NCBI GenBank assembly: GCA_018817425.1
Contig: JAHITX010000081.1
Span: forward strand, 1 to 36,931
DNA length: 36,931 nucleotides
Source: Pseudomonadota bacterium
Lineage (GTDB): Bacteria; Desulfobacterota; Desulfobacteria; Desulfobacterales; RPRI01
Direction: 5' to 3'
Part shown: in pieces, positions 7,638 through 14,925 of the stretch
How positions within the stretch are numbered: position 1 is the stretch's first letter
Layout: every line of letters starts with the position of its first letter
Notes under the pieces: model-generated
Told to the model about the DNA's origin: nothing
Databases searched by the model: none
What the model saw: the letters and a program-made list of their open reading frames with translations, nothing else
Position numbers and translations under genes: made by a program

Positions 7638-8612
7638 TTAATTCCCGTTAAATCTGAAACTGCCTTTGCCTAGTATATCATGAAGATGCAGCACCCCAAG
7701 AATTTTGTTGTCAGAATCCGTTATGGGAAGCACTGTAATAAGAAATTTTTCCATAAGATATAATGCGTCATAAGCCGGAGAATCGGGATTTGCCGTTCTG
7801 GGATTTTGGGTCATAATGTCTTCGGCTTTAAGTTTTTTGGGATTTTGATTTTTGGCTATCATGCGCCTTATATCTCCATCGGTTATTATGCCGGCAAGCG
7901 TGCCATCTTTTTCCAGAACAAGGGTTGCGCCCAGGCCGCCTGAATCGGCTTTCTGTATGGCCTCTGTAATGCCGGCCCCTTTAAATACTACTGGTAATGA
8001 TTCCCCTGTAAGCATTATATCTTTAACCATGCTGGAAAGTTGCTGGCCCAGCACCCCACCGGGATGAACCTTTTTAAAATCGCTTGATTTGAATTTCTTC
8101 TTTTTAATAAGAGTAACAGCAAGGGCATCGCCCATAGCAAGCAGGGCAGTAGTACTGGCAGTGGGAGCCAGTCCCAAAGGGCATGCTTCTTTCTCGACTC
8201 CGATGTCAATAACAATATCGCTGTATTTTGCCAGTGTGGAATTTGTTTTTCCGGTAAATGCTATTACTGTACATTTCATTTTCCGGATAGTTGGAATCAG
8301 TACATTCAACTCGTCTGTTTCACCGCTGTTTGAAAGCGCAAGAAAAATATCATCTTTGCATACAAGGCCAAGGTCTCCGTGCATGGCTTCAACAGGATGC
8401 AGGAAAAAAGATCGTGTTCCAGTACTATTTAAGGTTGCAACTATTTTTCTCCCGATGATTCCCGACTTTCCTATGCCGCTGACTATTACCCGACCTTTTG
8501 ATTTATAGATCAGTTCCACCATTTCGGCAAAATTGTGATCTATACGGTCAATTAAATTTAAAATTCCTTGTGCCTCAATTTTTAAGACTTCAATGGCTTC
8601 ATCTATTATCAT
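7638..8612 (-). CDS. kdsD: D-arabinose-5-phosphate isomerase (KpsF/GutQ family)
   Basis: A 324-residue enzyme that interconverts ribulose 5-phosphate and arabinose 5-phosphate, the first committed step to Kdo for LPS. It has an N-terminal SIS domain (VSGIGKSGIIGRK at about 43-55, then HPVEAMHGDLG and SNSGETDEL) and two C-terminal CBS domains (about 200-320, with GIITDGDIRR). I choose the ATG at 8612 because GGAAG lies 8 bases upstream; a TTG at 8627 would add five residues but has no ribosome-binding site. It leads an operon with phosphofructokinase. A Kdo-type pathway gene implies an LPS-bearing Gram-negative host. Confidence 0.92.
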   Translation of the reverse strand: MIIDEAIEVLKIEAQGILNLIDRIDHNFAEMVELIYKSKGRVIVSGIGKSGIIGRKIVATLNSTGTRSFFLHPVEAMHGDLGLVCKDDIFLALSNSGETDELNVLIPTIRKMKCTVIAFTGKTNSTLAKYSDIVIDIGVEKEACPLGLAPTASTTALLAMGDALAVTLIKKKKFKSSDFKKVHPGGVLGQQLSSMVKDIMLTGESLPVVFKGAGITEAIQKADSGGLGATLVLEKDGTLAGIITDGDIRRMIAKNQNPKKLKAEDIMTQNPRTANPDSPAYDALYLMEKFLITVLPITDSDNKILGVLHLHDILGKGSFRFNGN

Positions 8613-8766
8613 TATATTTTCTTCCAATATTCAAACAAGTATAATTAATCTAATATTGTCAATATACTGTCAATTATTCTTATAAAAATCAAGAACTCTT
8701 TTTGCATTCTAATCTGTATGCTATCTGTGGGGTGCTCTATGTTATAAAAAAACTATATTTTAGTAC

Positions 8767-8813
8767 AATCCAAATGCGGTTCCCCTGGTCTTACGGGTAT
8801 GCGCATTTGGATT
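8767..8813. other. Perfect 12-bp inverted repeat, 23-base loop, in comEA leader region
   Basis: AATCCAAATGCG at 8767-8778 is exactly complementary to CGCATTTGGATT at 8802-8813. The loop is C- and G-rich (CCCC and CGGG can pair weakly inside it). No T-run follows on either side, so it is not a standard terminator. It lies about 80 bases upstream of the comEA-like start and about 155 bases upstream of kdsD on the other strand. It could be an RNA leader hairpin or a small repeat. Confidence 0.55.
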
Positions 8814-8893
8814 AGCAGGATTGATATATCTGATGTCGTGGGTATTTGGTTATTTGTCAAGAACAAACAAACTGTTAACAAAGGAGAAATGAC

Positions 8894-9184
8894 ATGAGAA
8901 ACTTAAAGCGGTTTATTGGTCTGTGTGTTGTAGTTGCGTTTGTTTTAGCTTCAGGGGTTACTGCCTTTGCAAAAGATGAAGCCAAGATCAACATTAATAC
9001 GGCAACCGTAAAGGAGCTTGTAAAGCTCAAGAAAGTCGGCACTAAAGTTGCCCAAAAAATAGTTGATTACAGAGAAAAAAACGGCCCATTTGCCAAACCG
9101 GAAGATCTAATGAAAGTGTCCGGTATAGGGCAGAAAATCTACGATAGTAATAAAGATATTATAAGTGTTGAAATGCATAAATAA
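8894..9184 (+). CDS. comEA: Secreted ComEA-type helix-hairpin-helix protein
   Basis: A 96-residue protein: signal peptide at 1-26 (ending TAFA), then a double helix-hairpin-helix module, ININTATVKELVKLKKVGTK and FAKPEDLMKVSGIGQKIYD. These HhH motifs bind DNA backbone without sequence specificity. The domain is that of ComEA, which holds incoming DNA during competence, though short stand-alone versions are common in Gram-negatives and may act otherwise. GGAG lies 7 bases before the ATG. A strong terminator hairpin follows at once, so it is a single-gene unit. Confidence 0.88.
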   Translation: MRNLKRFIGLCVVVAFVLASGVTAFAKDEAKININTATVKELVKLKKVGTKVAQKIVDYREKNGPFAKPEDLMKVSGIGQKIYDSNKDIISVEMHK

Positions 9185-9202
9185 ATTTATAGTATTTTCC
9201 AC

Positions 9203-9246
9203 AAATCCGGTCACAGATAATATTCTGTGGCCGGATTTGAGTTTTA
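9203..9246 (+). terminator. Rho-independent terminator of the comEA-like gene
   Basis: A 15-bp stem, AAATCCGGTCACAGA (9203-9217) with TCTGTGGCCGGATTT (9224-9238), closed except for one G-T pair, with a 6-base loop. A short T-run follows at 9242-9245. It begins 19 bases after the stop codon. Confidence 0.85.
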
Positions 9247-9915
9247 TCTTCCTGCCTATATTCTAAATCATTATGTCTGTAAAACAAGTAATTAATTGAA
9301 AGCCATATAAATATTATATCTAATATTGTCAGACTGTTAATTCGTAATAGTAATTGTGAATTACTAACTATTTTTACAGATCCGTTAAATAGATTTCAGA
9401 TTCTGCTATTATATTGTTAGATATTAATGTTTTATAGTTCAGTAAGACAGGACCAATTTATACTTGACAAATGCTCTGATATGTTCAATATATGAACAAA
9501 AAAAATCCAGTTTTTTAAAGCACTTCAATAATCAGGTTGGTATTAGACAGGTGAGTTGGCAATATCAATTAATTACATAATATCCTTAAAAAATATCCAT
9601 TTTTGCCAAAAAATTAGTAAAGACGAAAAGATATAGTCGACAGACTACAATAAATATAAATTTGATTGCATATTATATTATCATTATTTCATGATTTCGA
9701 GTAGCAGCAGAGTAATACAGACAGATTAGCCAGAATCTGCCGCAAACCAGCTAAAAGAAATATTGTTTAGATGCATCATTTTGTAATTTACCGGGCGGAG
9801 CTGTCTGCAATAAATCTTCCGAACCAAAATGCAGTAATAATACCAAACTTTTGGGCTGTTTGTTAATTCTTCCCTTGAATCTGGTTTAATATCCTGATAA
9901 TTCTATAAAAGAAAA
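9247..9915. other. Long AT-rich non-coding leader of the polysaccharide locus
   Basis: About 670 bases with no supportable gene on either strand. It holds a promoter/palindrome candidate at 9464-9498 and a small inverted repeat CAGATT/AATCTG near 9722-9739. I looked for a JUMPstart/ops element and for a c-di-GMP riboswitch core and could not support either. Confidence 0.6.
9464..9498 (+). promoter_or_regulatory. Candidate sigma-70 promoter overlapped by a palindromic operator-like site
   Basis: TTGACA at 9464-9469 is a perfect -35 hexamer. AATATA (17-base spacer) or TATATG (19-base spacer) could be the -10. TGTTCA-ATATA-TGAACA at 9482-9498 is a perfect 6-5-6 palindrome lying over the -10, the usual place for a repressor site. 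A transcript from here would run about 570 bases before the regulator gene at 10075. The regulator itself is one candidate to bind it. Confidence 0.45.
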
Positions 9916-10057
9916 GAGCCAGTTTCAAAACGCCCCATTTTGGCCGATCTCTGCGTTGGGCTCAAATTTCAATCCTCGAAATACCCGATGTATTCCTGTG
10001 GTTGAAATTTTCGCCCGCCTTGAGCTTGACCAAACTGAAACGTTTTGAAAGTGGCTC
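9916..10057 (-). repeat. 142-bp palindromic MITE-like repeat, copy 3
   Basis: Complete copy in the same orientation as copy 2, flanked by AAAA on both sides (a possible 4-bp duplication, though the region is A-rich). It ends 17 bases before the start codon of the winged-helix regulator, so it forms most of that gene's immediate 5' untranslated region or carries its promoter. The hairpin tip differs from copies 2 and 4 (CCG against TCA and TAA). Confidence 0.92.
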
Positions 10058-10074
10058 AAAAATTATAAAAATTT

Positions 10075-10662
10075 ATGAGAACTCCGGATATACATACTTT
10101 AAAAATTCTTGAAGAAATTAATAAAGAAGAACTTCTAAGCCAAAGAGATATTGCTAAAAATCTCAATGTATCGCTTGGACTTGTAAATTCTTTTCTAAAA
10201 AGGCTTGCCCGAAAAGGGTATTTCAAGATTGTCAATATCCCTAAAAACAGAGTTATATATATTTTAACTTCAAAAGGTGCTGCTGAAAAAACCCGTCTGA
10301 CTTATCAGTATATTGAATATTCCTATCGTTTTTATAAAGATGCCCGAAAAAAACTTAAAAATCTGCTTGCCGCTCTTGCCGAACAAAATATTAAGCGAAT
10401 AGCTTTCTACGGAGCAACAGACTTTGCAGAAATTGCCTATTTGTCTTTACAGGAGACATCAATCAAGTTGATAGCAATATTTGATGAAGATAAAAAAGGC
10501 AAAGATTTCTTTGGTTTGACTATTGAATCAATGTATCGCATAAACGATTTTATATATGATAAGCTTCTTTATACAGATGAAAAACCGGTTGAACTGTTTT
10601 TTCAAGAAATAAAAATAAATAATATTTCAAAGGATAAAATAGTATTAACTTCAAAAGGATAG
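10075..10662 (+). CDS. EPS-associated MarR-type winged-helix regulator with C-terminal Rossmann-like domain
   Basis: A 195-residue protein. Residues 1-95 form a winged helix with LSQRDIAKNLNVSLGLVNSF as the likely helix-turn-helix and YILTSKGAAEKTRL as wing and linker, closely like the EPS-associated MarR family found at the head of exopolysaccharide loci. Residues about 103-195 (KRIAFYGATDFAEIAYLSLQ, then IFDEDKKGKDFFGL) resemble the Rossmann-like nucleotide-sugar sensing half of PglD-type proteins. A reasonable reading is a transcription factor that senses a sugar nucleotide or cofactor and controls this locus; that is inference. No Shine-Dalgarno is visible. The first Wzz-like gene follows after 6 bases. 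Confidence 0.75.
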   Translation: MRTPDIHTLKILEEINKEELLSQRDIAKNLNVSLGLVNSFLKRLARKGYFKIVNIPKNRVIYILTSKGAAEKTRLTYQYIEYSYRFYKDARKKLKNLLAALAEQNIKRIAFYGATDFAEIAYLSLQETSIKLIAIFDEDKKGKDFFGLTIESMYRINDFIYDKLLYTDEKPVELFFQEIKINNISKDKIVLTSKG

Positions 10663-10668
10663 ATAATA

Positions 10669-11598
10669 ATGGAAAGCCTTGAAAAGATGAGCCAGGAAGA
10701 TGAGATTGATTTACTTGATCTTCTTAGTGTGTTTTGGCGCTGGAAATGGATGATCGCAGGTGTTTGCATGGTTTTTACTCTGTTTGCATTGGTAATTACT
10801 TCAGCTATGCCGAAAGTATATCGTATTGTAACTGTTATTGAACCGGAAAAGAGGTTGACTTTTGATCAGGATAAACAAATACTAGATCAAAAGATCATAG
10901 TTTCTCCGGCTGAGATCAGCGATGTACTTCTTGGAGGAATTTTCAATAAAGAGATTGCAGAAAAATTATCACTAAATATTTCAGATATCCCAGAAATTAA
11001 AACCAAGATTATTGGCAGTACAAATTTACTGGAAATTTCAATTGAAAGCAGCGATACGCAACAAGGAATTGTTATATTAAATGAATTTGTGCCAAAAATC
11101 TCAAATTATATTCAGGCAAGGTACGAATCTGATTTAGTTATAGAAAAGCAAAAAAAAGCTTATGAGAATGAATACCAGAACAAAGTAATTAAGATGAAGC
11201 TTGCGAAACAACAGGAATCGCAGCTACAAAAAGATATAAATAGAATTGAAGCCGAATGCAAACAGGCTGTAAATAATCATGCGTATAGGAATATATTAAA
11301 ATTCCTTTGTTCCAAAGAAGTTCTTGATAAGCAGGTATATCTGAATTCACTTCAGGAAAAGGTTAAAGATTTAGAACTGGCAATCCAGAATTTAGAGATT
11401 ATGCTTGCAACACTACAGAAAGAAGCTGCTGCTGCTGCTGCACACAAAATTATAATACACTTATCTCCGACAATAGAGGATAAACCGGTTAGAACAAAAG
11501 CACTTGCTTCAACTATGATGGTTTTCTTTTGTTCGTTGATTTTAAGCAGTATTCTGGCAGTAATTATTGACAAATTCAGGTCTCGAAGATTGAAATAA
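10669..11598 (+). CDS. Wzz-family chain-length determinant / polysaccharide co-polymerase (1 of 3)
   Basis: A 309-residue inner-membrane protein of the Wzz type: short cytoplasmic N-terminus with the family signature DEIDLLDLLSVFWRWKW (11-27), transmembrane helix at about 28-47, long periplasmic coiled-coil region, and a second transmembrane helix at about 280-302 with a basic tail. Such proteins oligomerise around Wzy or ABC export machinery and set glycan length. There is no kinase domain. A run of alanines encoded by GCT repeats lies at about 252-258. AAGGA precedes the ATG by about 9 bases. It is cotranscribed with the regulator upstream. Confidence 0.85.
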   Translation: MESLEKMSQEDEIDLLDLLSVFWRWKWMIAGVCMVFTLFALVITSAMPKVYRIVTVIEPEKRLTFDQDKQILDQKIIVSPAEISDVLLGGIFNKEIAEKLSLNISDIPEIKTKIIGSTNLLEISIESSDTQQGIVILNEFVPKISNYIQARYESDLVIEKQKKAYENEYQNKVIKMKLAKQQESQLQKDINRIEAECKQAVNNHAYRNILKFLCSKEVLDKQVYLNSLQEKVKDLELAIQNLEIMLATLQKEAAAAAAHKIIIHLSPTIEDKPVRTKALASTMMVFFCSLILSSILAVIIDKFRSRRLK

Positions 11599-11711
11599 AG
11601 GGATTCAGATTGAAAATCTTAAAAACATAACGGATTCCGTGTATTTGCTTTTTAATTTTTTTAGCAAAGTTCTTGCTTTAAACCCTGTCTAAAAAAAGGA
11701 ATATAATAAAA

Positions 11712-13163
11712 GTGAATGAAAATCCCCAAACAGAGTTAAAAGAACATCAAAACATTTCCTGCGATGATGAAATTGATCTAATGGATTGTCTCTTGGTTCT
11801 ATGGAGAAGGAAGGTTTTGATTATTCTCATGACTATATTAATCACAGGTGTGGCAATCGGGACAGCAATGTTGCGATATCCGGCAAAGTATGTAACGAGC
11901 TGCGCCATTTCATTGGATTATCCGGGAATAGAAGAAAACAAAAATCCGGATAATACGATGTTTGCCAAGGAGCAGATCATTACACCTGATATTATTGCGA
12001 GAGCGACTTCCTTTCTTCAAAAAAGCAACAAGTCTTTTTCTGAAATAGATTTAAGAGCAATGATAGACATAGAATCGATAATTCCATATGAGATTCAGGA
12101 AAAGATGAAAAAGGCTGAAATAAAGAAAGAGTCATATAGTTTCTATCCTAACCGGTTCACCTTGACCTTCACTCAGGAAAAAGACGGCATTTTATCGAAC
12201 AAAGAAAGGGAAGAAATATTACTATCCATAATAAACCAATACAAAAAAGACTTTGAGATAAAATATGGACAAGAGCCGTTAGTTATGATGAAATTTCCCG
12301 ACAATTTTCTTAAAAATTCCGACTATATTGATGTCGTCAATACCTTTAAAACAAAAACAGATGATTTTATTAAGTTTTTAAATTCTAAAATAGCAAAAGC
12401 CGGTTTTTTCCGATCAAAAAAAACCGGCGAGTCGTTCATAGAGCTAAAAAGTTCGATAGAACTGCTTAACAATATTGAGATATCCCAAATTGAAGCAACT
12501 ATTCATACTTTACAACTTAGCAAGAATAAAAAGAATCTTATTAATTTATACAAACAAAAAATTAAAACAATTGAAGTTAAAAGAAAAAAGAGGGAAAAGG
12601 AAGCATTGGTTGCCAAGGAGCTGTTAAAATATATAAAGCAAGCAGAAGGATATACGGCACCAAAGAGTGTAGGCAATGATAAAGGAGAAACAAGGTTGGT
12701 TCTTGATACATCCTTTATAAAGAGTCTGGTCAAAGAGGATTCTTCTTCATTTCTTATAAAAACTGCTCTGGAGGCAGAAGTAGATGCAAAAAAAATGGAG
12801 GTTGATAAAGAATACCTGCAAGAAGAGATTGTTTGTTTAAAGGAAAAGGAAAAAGAAAAAGAAAAAGAAAACATTACCTATCTACAGGAAAATCTAAAGA
12901 ATATAAGCGAGAGAATTTTTATTCTGTCAAAAAAGGCAAATGATTTGAACATGGAATATCTTAGTACATTAGTAAGCAATGCCGTCAATATAGTAAGATA
13001 TCCCGAAACAAATAAAATTAGAGCAGTAAATATCAGAAAGATTGCGTTGCTTTTCGGTGTAATGGCTTTATTAATATCGATTTTCATCGCCTTCTTCATT
13101 GAATATATAAAAAATGTTAAACATAAGAGCCAATTTCAAAACGCTAAGAACTTTGCCTCATAA
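11712..13163 (+). CDS. Wzz-family chain-length determinant, long form (2 of 3)
   Basis: A 483-residue Wzz-like protein starting at GTG. It has the same head signature (DDEIDLMDCLLVLWRRK, 18-34), a transmembrane helix at about 35-55, a long lysine/glutamate-rich periplasmic region predicted as coiled coil, and a second transmembrane helix at about 447-468. It is about 150 residues longer than its neighbours, mostly in the coiled coil, including a KEKEKEKE run coded by a 6-base tandem repeat near 12840-12868. Its last codons (KSQFQNAKN) are encoded by a solo terminal repeat of the 142-bp element at 13127-13143. The next open frame after it is a transposase fragment. Confidence 0.83.
   Translation: MNENPQTELKEHQNISCDDEIDLMDCLLVLWRRKVLIILMTILITGVAIGTAMLRYPAKYVTSCAISLDYPGIEENKNPDNTMFAKEQIITPDIIARATSFLQKSNKSFSEIDLRAMIDIESIIPYEIQEKMKKAEIKKESYSFYPNRFTLTFTQEKDGILSNKEREEILLSIINQYKKDFEIKYGQEPLVMMKFPDNFLKNSDYIDVVNTFKTKTDDFIKFLNSKIAKAGFFRSKKTGESFIELKSSIELLNNIEISQIEATIHTLQLSKNKKNLINLYKQKIKTIEVKRKKREKEALVAKELLKYIKQAEGYTAPKSVGNDKGETRLVLDTSFIKSLVKEDSSSFLIKTALEAEVDAKKMEVDKEYLQEEIVCLKEKEKEKEKENITYLQENLKNISERIFILSKKANDLNMEYLSTLVSNAVNIVRYPETNKIRAVNIRKIALLFGVMALLISIFIAFFIEYIKNVKHKSQFQNAKNFAS
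13127..13143 (+). repeat. Solo terminal repeat of the 142-bp element inside a coding end
   Basis: GAGCCAATTTCAAAACG matches the 17-base terminus GAGCCAGTTTCAAAACG with one mismatch. The rest of the element is absent. It forms codons near the end of the long Wzz-like gene, directly before the IS66 fragment, and may mark the edge of a deletion or an old insertion. Confidence 0.55.
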
Positions 13164-13187
13164 AATTGCTTTTTACGAATCCGTCGC

Positions 13188-13427
13188 TGGAAGCCTTACT
13201 ATAAATTCGATTGCTCACACGCTTTGTGTAACGCTCACCATTTAAGGGAACTGGCGAGGGCTTGGGAGCAAGATGGTCAGCACTGGGGGGACAACCTGCA
13301 GAACCTACTTGAAACAATTAATCACAAGGTCAACGATATCGGCGGCGCGTTTGATGCTCAAGAATCAGAAAAATACCAGCTTAAACACGGAGCTATCTTA
13401 AAAAAAGGTGAAAGGGAGTTGTTTTAG
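13188..13427 (+). pseudogene. IS66-family transposase fragment
   Basis: An open frame of about 79 codons reading from WKPYYKFDCSHALCNAHHLREL to YQLKHGAILKKGERELF. The CNAHHLREL and downstream QHWGDNLQNLLE portions match the middle of IS66-type TnpC transposases (usually about 500 residues). Both ends of the transposase, TnpA/TnpB and the IS termini are missing. It is a dead remnant lying between the second and third Wzz-like genes, which may have been brought together or duplicated by past IS activity. Confidence 0.75.
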
Positions 13428-13463
13428 CCGGTTAATTACCCAAGGGCTTTTGGAGGACAAATC

Positions 13464-14495
13464 ATGACAGATACTGATATGAGATATGACGAAGATGAAA
13501 TTGAACTTATGGATATTTTTCTGGTTCTATGGAAAAAGAAAATCCTTATCATTGGTGGTACCTTGATCTGTATAATTTTTGCAGCGATATATAGCCTTTA
13601 CTCGCCCAAAATATATCAAGTGCAAATGAAAATACGACCTGGGTATGTTAAACTTGGGAGTGGATATCTGGAAGCGTTAGTATATATTAAAGGGAAAATT
13701 GATGCAAACATATATGATGAAGAAATAATAAGAGAAATACCAGCCTTGGGCTTAAAACAAAAACCAGATGATATTGATTTTAAGGTATCGATTCCGAAAA
13801 ACTCCGATATCCTTGATATTACTTTGGATATTTCAGACGTGGAATCAGGGAAAAAAATCTTACAGCATCTTTATTCTCTTATATTAAAAGAAGATAACAT
13901 CCTAATGGAAGGGATTATAAATGCCTATGATCAAGAGATCGGGCTGGAAAAAATTAAGTTGGATGAAAATAGCTTAATAGCAAAGTCAAAATTATTGGAA
14001 TTGGGGAACATTGATCAGAGAATAGCATCTTTAGAGGATATGGTTGCTGATGCAAAAGCAAATAGTGAAATTTTAGTAATAGAACAAAGGAAAATAGCAG
14101 CTTTAGCTGGAAAAAAGGATGAGAAATCACTAGAAGCACTTTTGTATATCGATACTATTCAGGGAGATTTGTCTGTTGTTAACAATTTTATGAATGCAAT
14201 AAACACGGCTTTACAAAAATGGGAGGTAATAAAAAAGGATAGGGATCTTCTTGTAGTTGAAAAAAATAAAATTTCTAAAACAATTTTAAAAATAGAAATT
14301 TTGAAAAGCCAGGTAAGTAAAATGACCATGGTGCTGGCACCAAAATCAGGTGAATATCCCATAAAACCCAAAAAGCGCCTAATAGTCATGTTAGCCGGAA
14401 TCGCAGGACTTTTTTTGATGGTTATGACAGCATTTCTACTTGAATATGTGAGCAACTATCAAAAGAAAAATATATCAGGTGACCCCGTGATTTAG
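13464..14495 (+). CDS. Wzz-family chain-length determinant (3 of 3)
   Basis: A 343-residue Wzz-like protein with the family head EDEIELMDIFLVLWKKK (10-26), transmembrane helix at about 27-46, periplasmic region with coiled-coil tendency, and a closing transmembrane helix at about 305-327. It begins at an ATG preceded by GGAGG (8-base spacing), the best ribosome-binding site of the three paralogs. The sequences of the three differ strongly outside the head motif, so they are old duplicates or separate acquisitions. It is followed by a decayed toxin-antitoxin pair and an insertion sequence, so the run of polysaccharide genes is broken here. Confidence 0.83.
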   Translation: MTDTDMRYDEDEIELMDIFLVLWKKKILIIGGTLICIIFAAIYSLYSPKIYQVQMKIRPGYVKLGSGYLEALVYIKGKIDANIYDEEIIREIPALGLKQKPDDIDFKVSIPKNSDILDITLDISDVESGKKILQHLYSLILKEDNILMEGIINAYDQEIGLEKIKLDENSLIAKSKLLELGNIDQRIASLEDMVADAKANSEILVIEQRKIAALAGKKDEKSLEALLYIDTIQGDLSVVNNFMNAINTALQKWEVIKKDRDLLVVEKNKISKTILKIEILKSQVSKMTMVLAPKSGEYPIKPKKRLIVMLAGIAGLFLMVMTAFLLEYVSNYQKKNISGDPVI

Positions 14496-14507
14496 AAGGT
14501 ATAAAAG

Positions 14508-14747
14508 ATGTTTATGATCCATACTGCCAAATATACAAAACTTAAGAATGGTTATATGGGGCAACTCATAGAATGGCCATAAATAATTACAGAAGGGGAA
14601 AACCTTGAAGACTGCCGTTCATTGCTCCGAGATGCCTTTTTTGAGATAGTCTTGGCATATAAGGAAATGAAAATGGAAATACCCCATGCCAATTGTTTGA
14701 TAGAGCAAATGCCGGTAGAGGTTGATGATGTCGGTCAAACGGCTTGA
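14508..14747 (+). pseudogene. hicB: HicB-like antitoxin gene with an in-frame stop codon
   Basis: One continuous frame of 79 codons reads like a short HicB: HTAKYTKLKNGYMGQLIEWP, then TAA at 14580-14582, then IITEGENLEDCRSLLRDAFF and on to VEVDDVGQTA. HicB relatives usually have WPE at this point, so GAA to TAA is the simplest change. Everything downstream keeps frame and conservation, which suggests a recent lesion. A functional HicB would bind and neutralise HicA and repress the operon. The frame overlaps the start of hicA, as in intact hicBA operons. Confidence 0.65.
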
Positions 14748-14916
14748 TTTGATAAGATTTTTTGAAAGCCTTGGTTTTTATCTGCTGATACAAGGTGGTA
14801 ATCATTCAATTTATTCCAATGGGAATAAAGTTATACCAATTAAGCGACATAGAAATCTTGATCGTATTACTGCTAATGCACTTTTCAAACAAGCAGGATT
14901 GAAACCAAAGTTTTAG
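14728..14916 (+). CDS. hicA: HicA-type mRNA interferase toxin
   Basis: A 62-residue protein from ATG 14728 (TTG 14722 and ATG 14725 are alternatives) with the whole HicA pattern: KRLDLIRFFESLGFYLL, then GGNHSIYSNG holding the catalytic His, then IPIKRHRNLDRIT and FKQAGLKP. HicA proteins are double-stranded-RNA-binding-like folds that cut mRNA. It overlaps the broken hicB frame by 20 bases. All conserved residues look intact, although its antitoxin frame is interrupted. The IS4-type element begins about 9 bases after its stop codon. Confidence 0.8.
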   Translation: MSVKRLDLIRFFESLGFYLLIQGGNHSIYSNGNKVIPIKRHRNLDRITANALFKQAGLKPKF

Positions 14917-14925
14917 AAACCCAGT

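Noticed and set aside
9501-9900. Possible JUMPstart/ops or c-di-GMP riboswitch in the leader of the glycan locus
   Set aside because: Fragments such as GGGCGGAGC and GCCGCAAACC recall parts of such elements, but the conserved cores and pairing partners are not there.
11425-11441. GCT triplet repeat in the first Wzz-like gene
   Set aside because: It encodes a short alanine run and cannot shift the frame.
12840-12868. GAAAAA-type tandem repeat in the long Wzz-like gene
   Set aside because: The repeat unit is 6 bases and codes for Lys-Glu, so changes would keep frame; it lengthens a coiled coil rather than acting as a switch.
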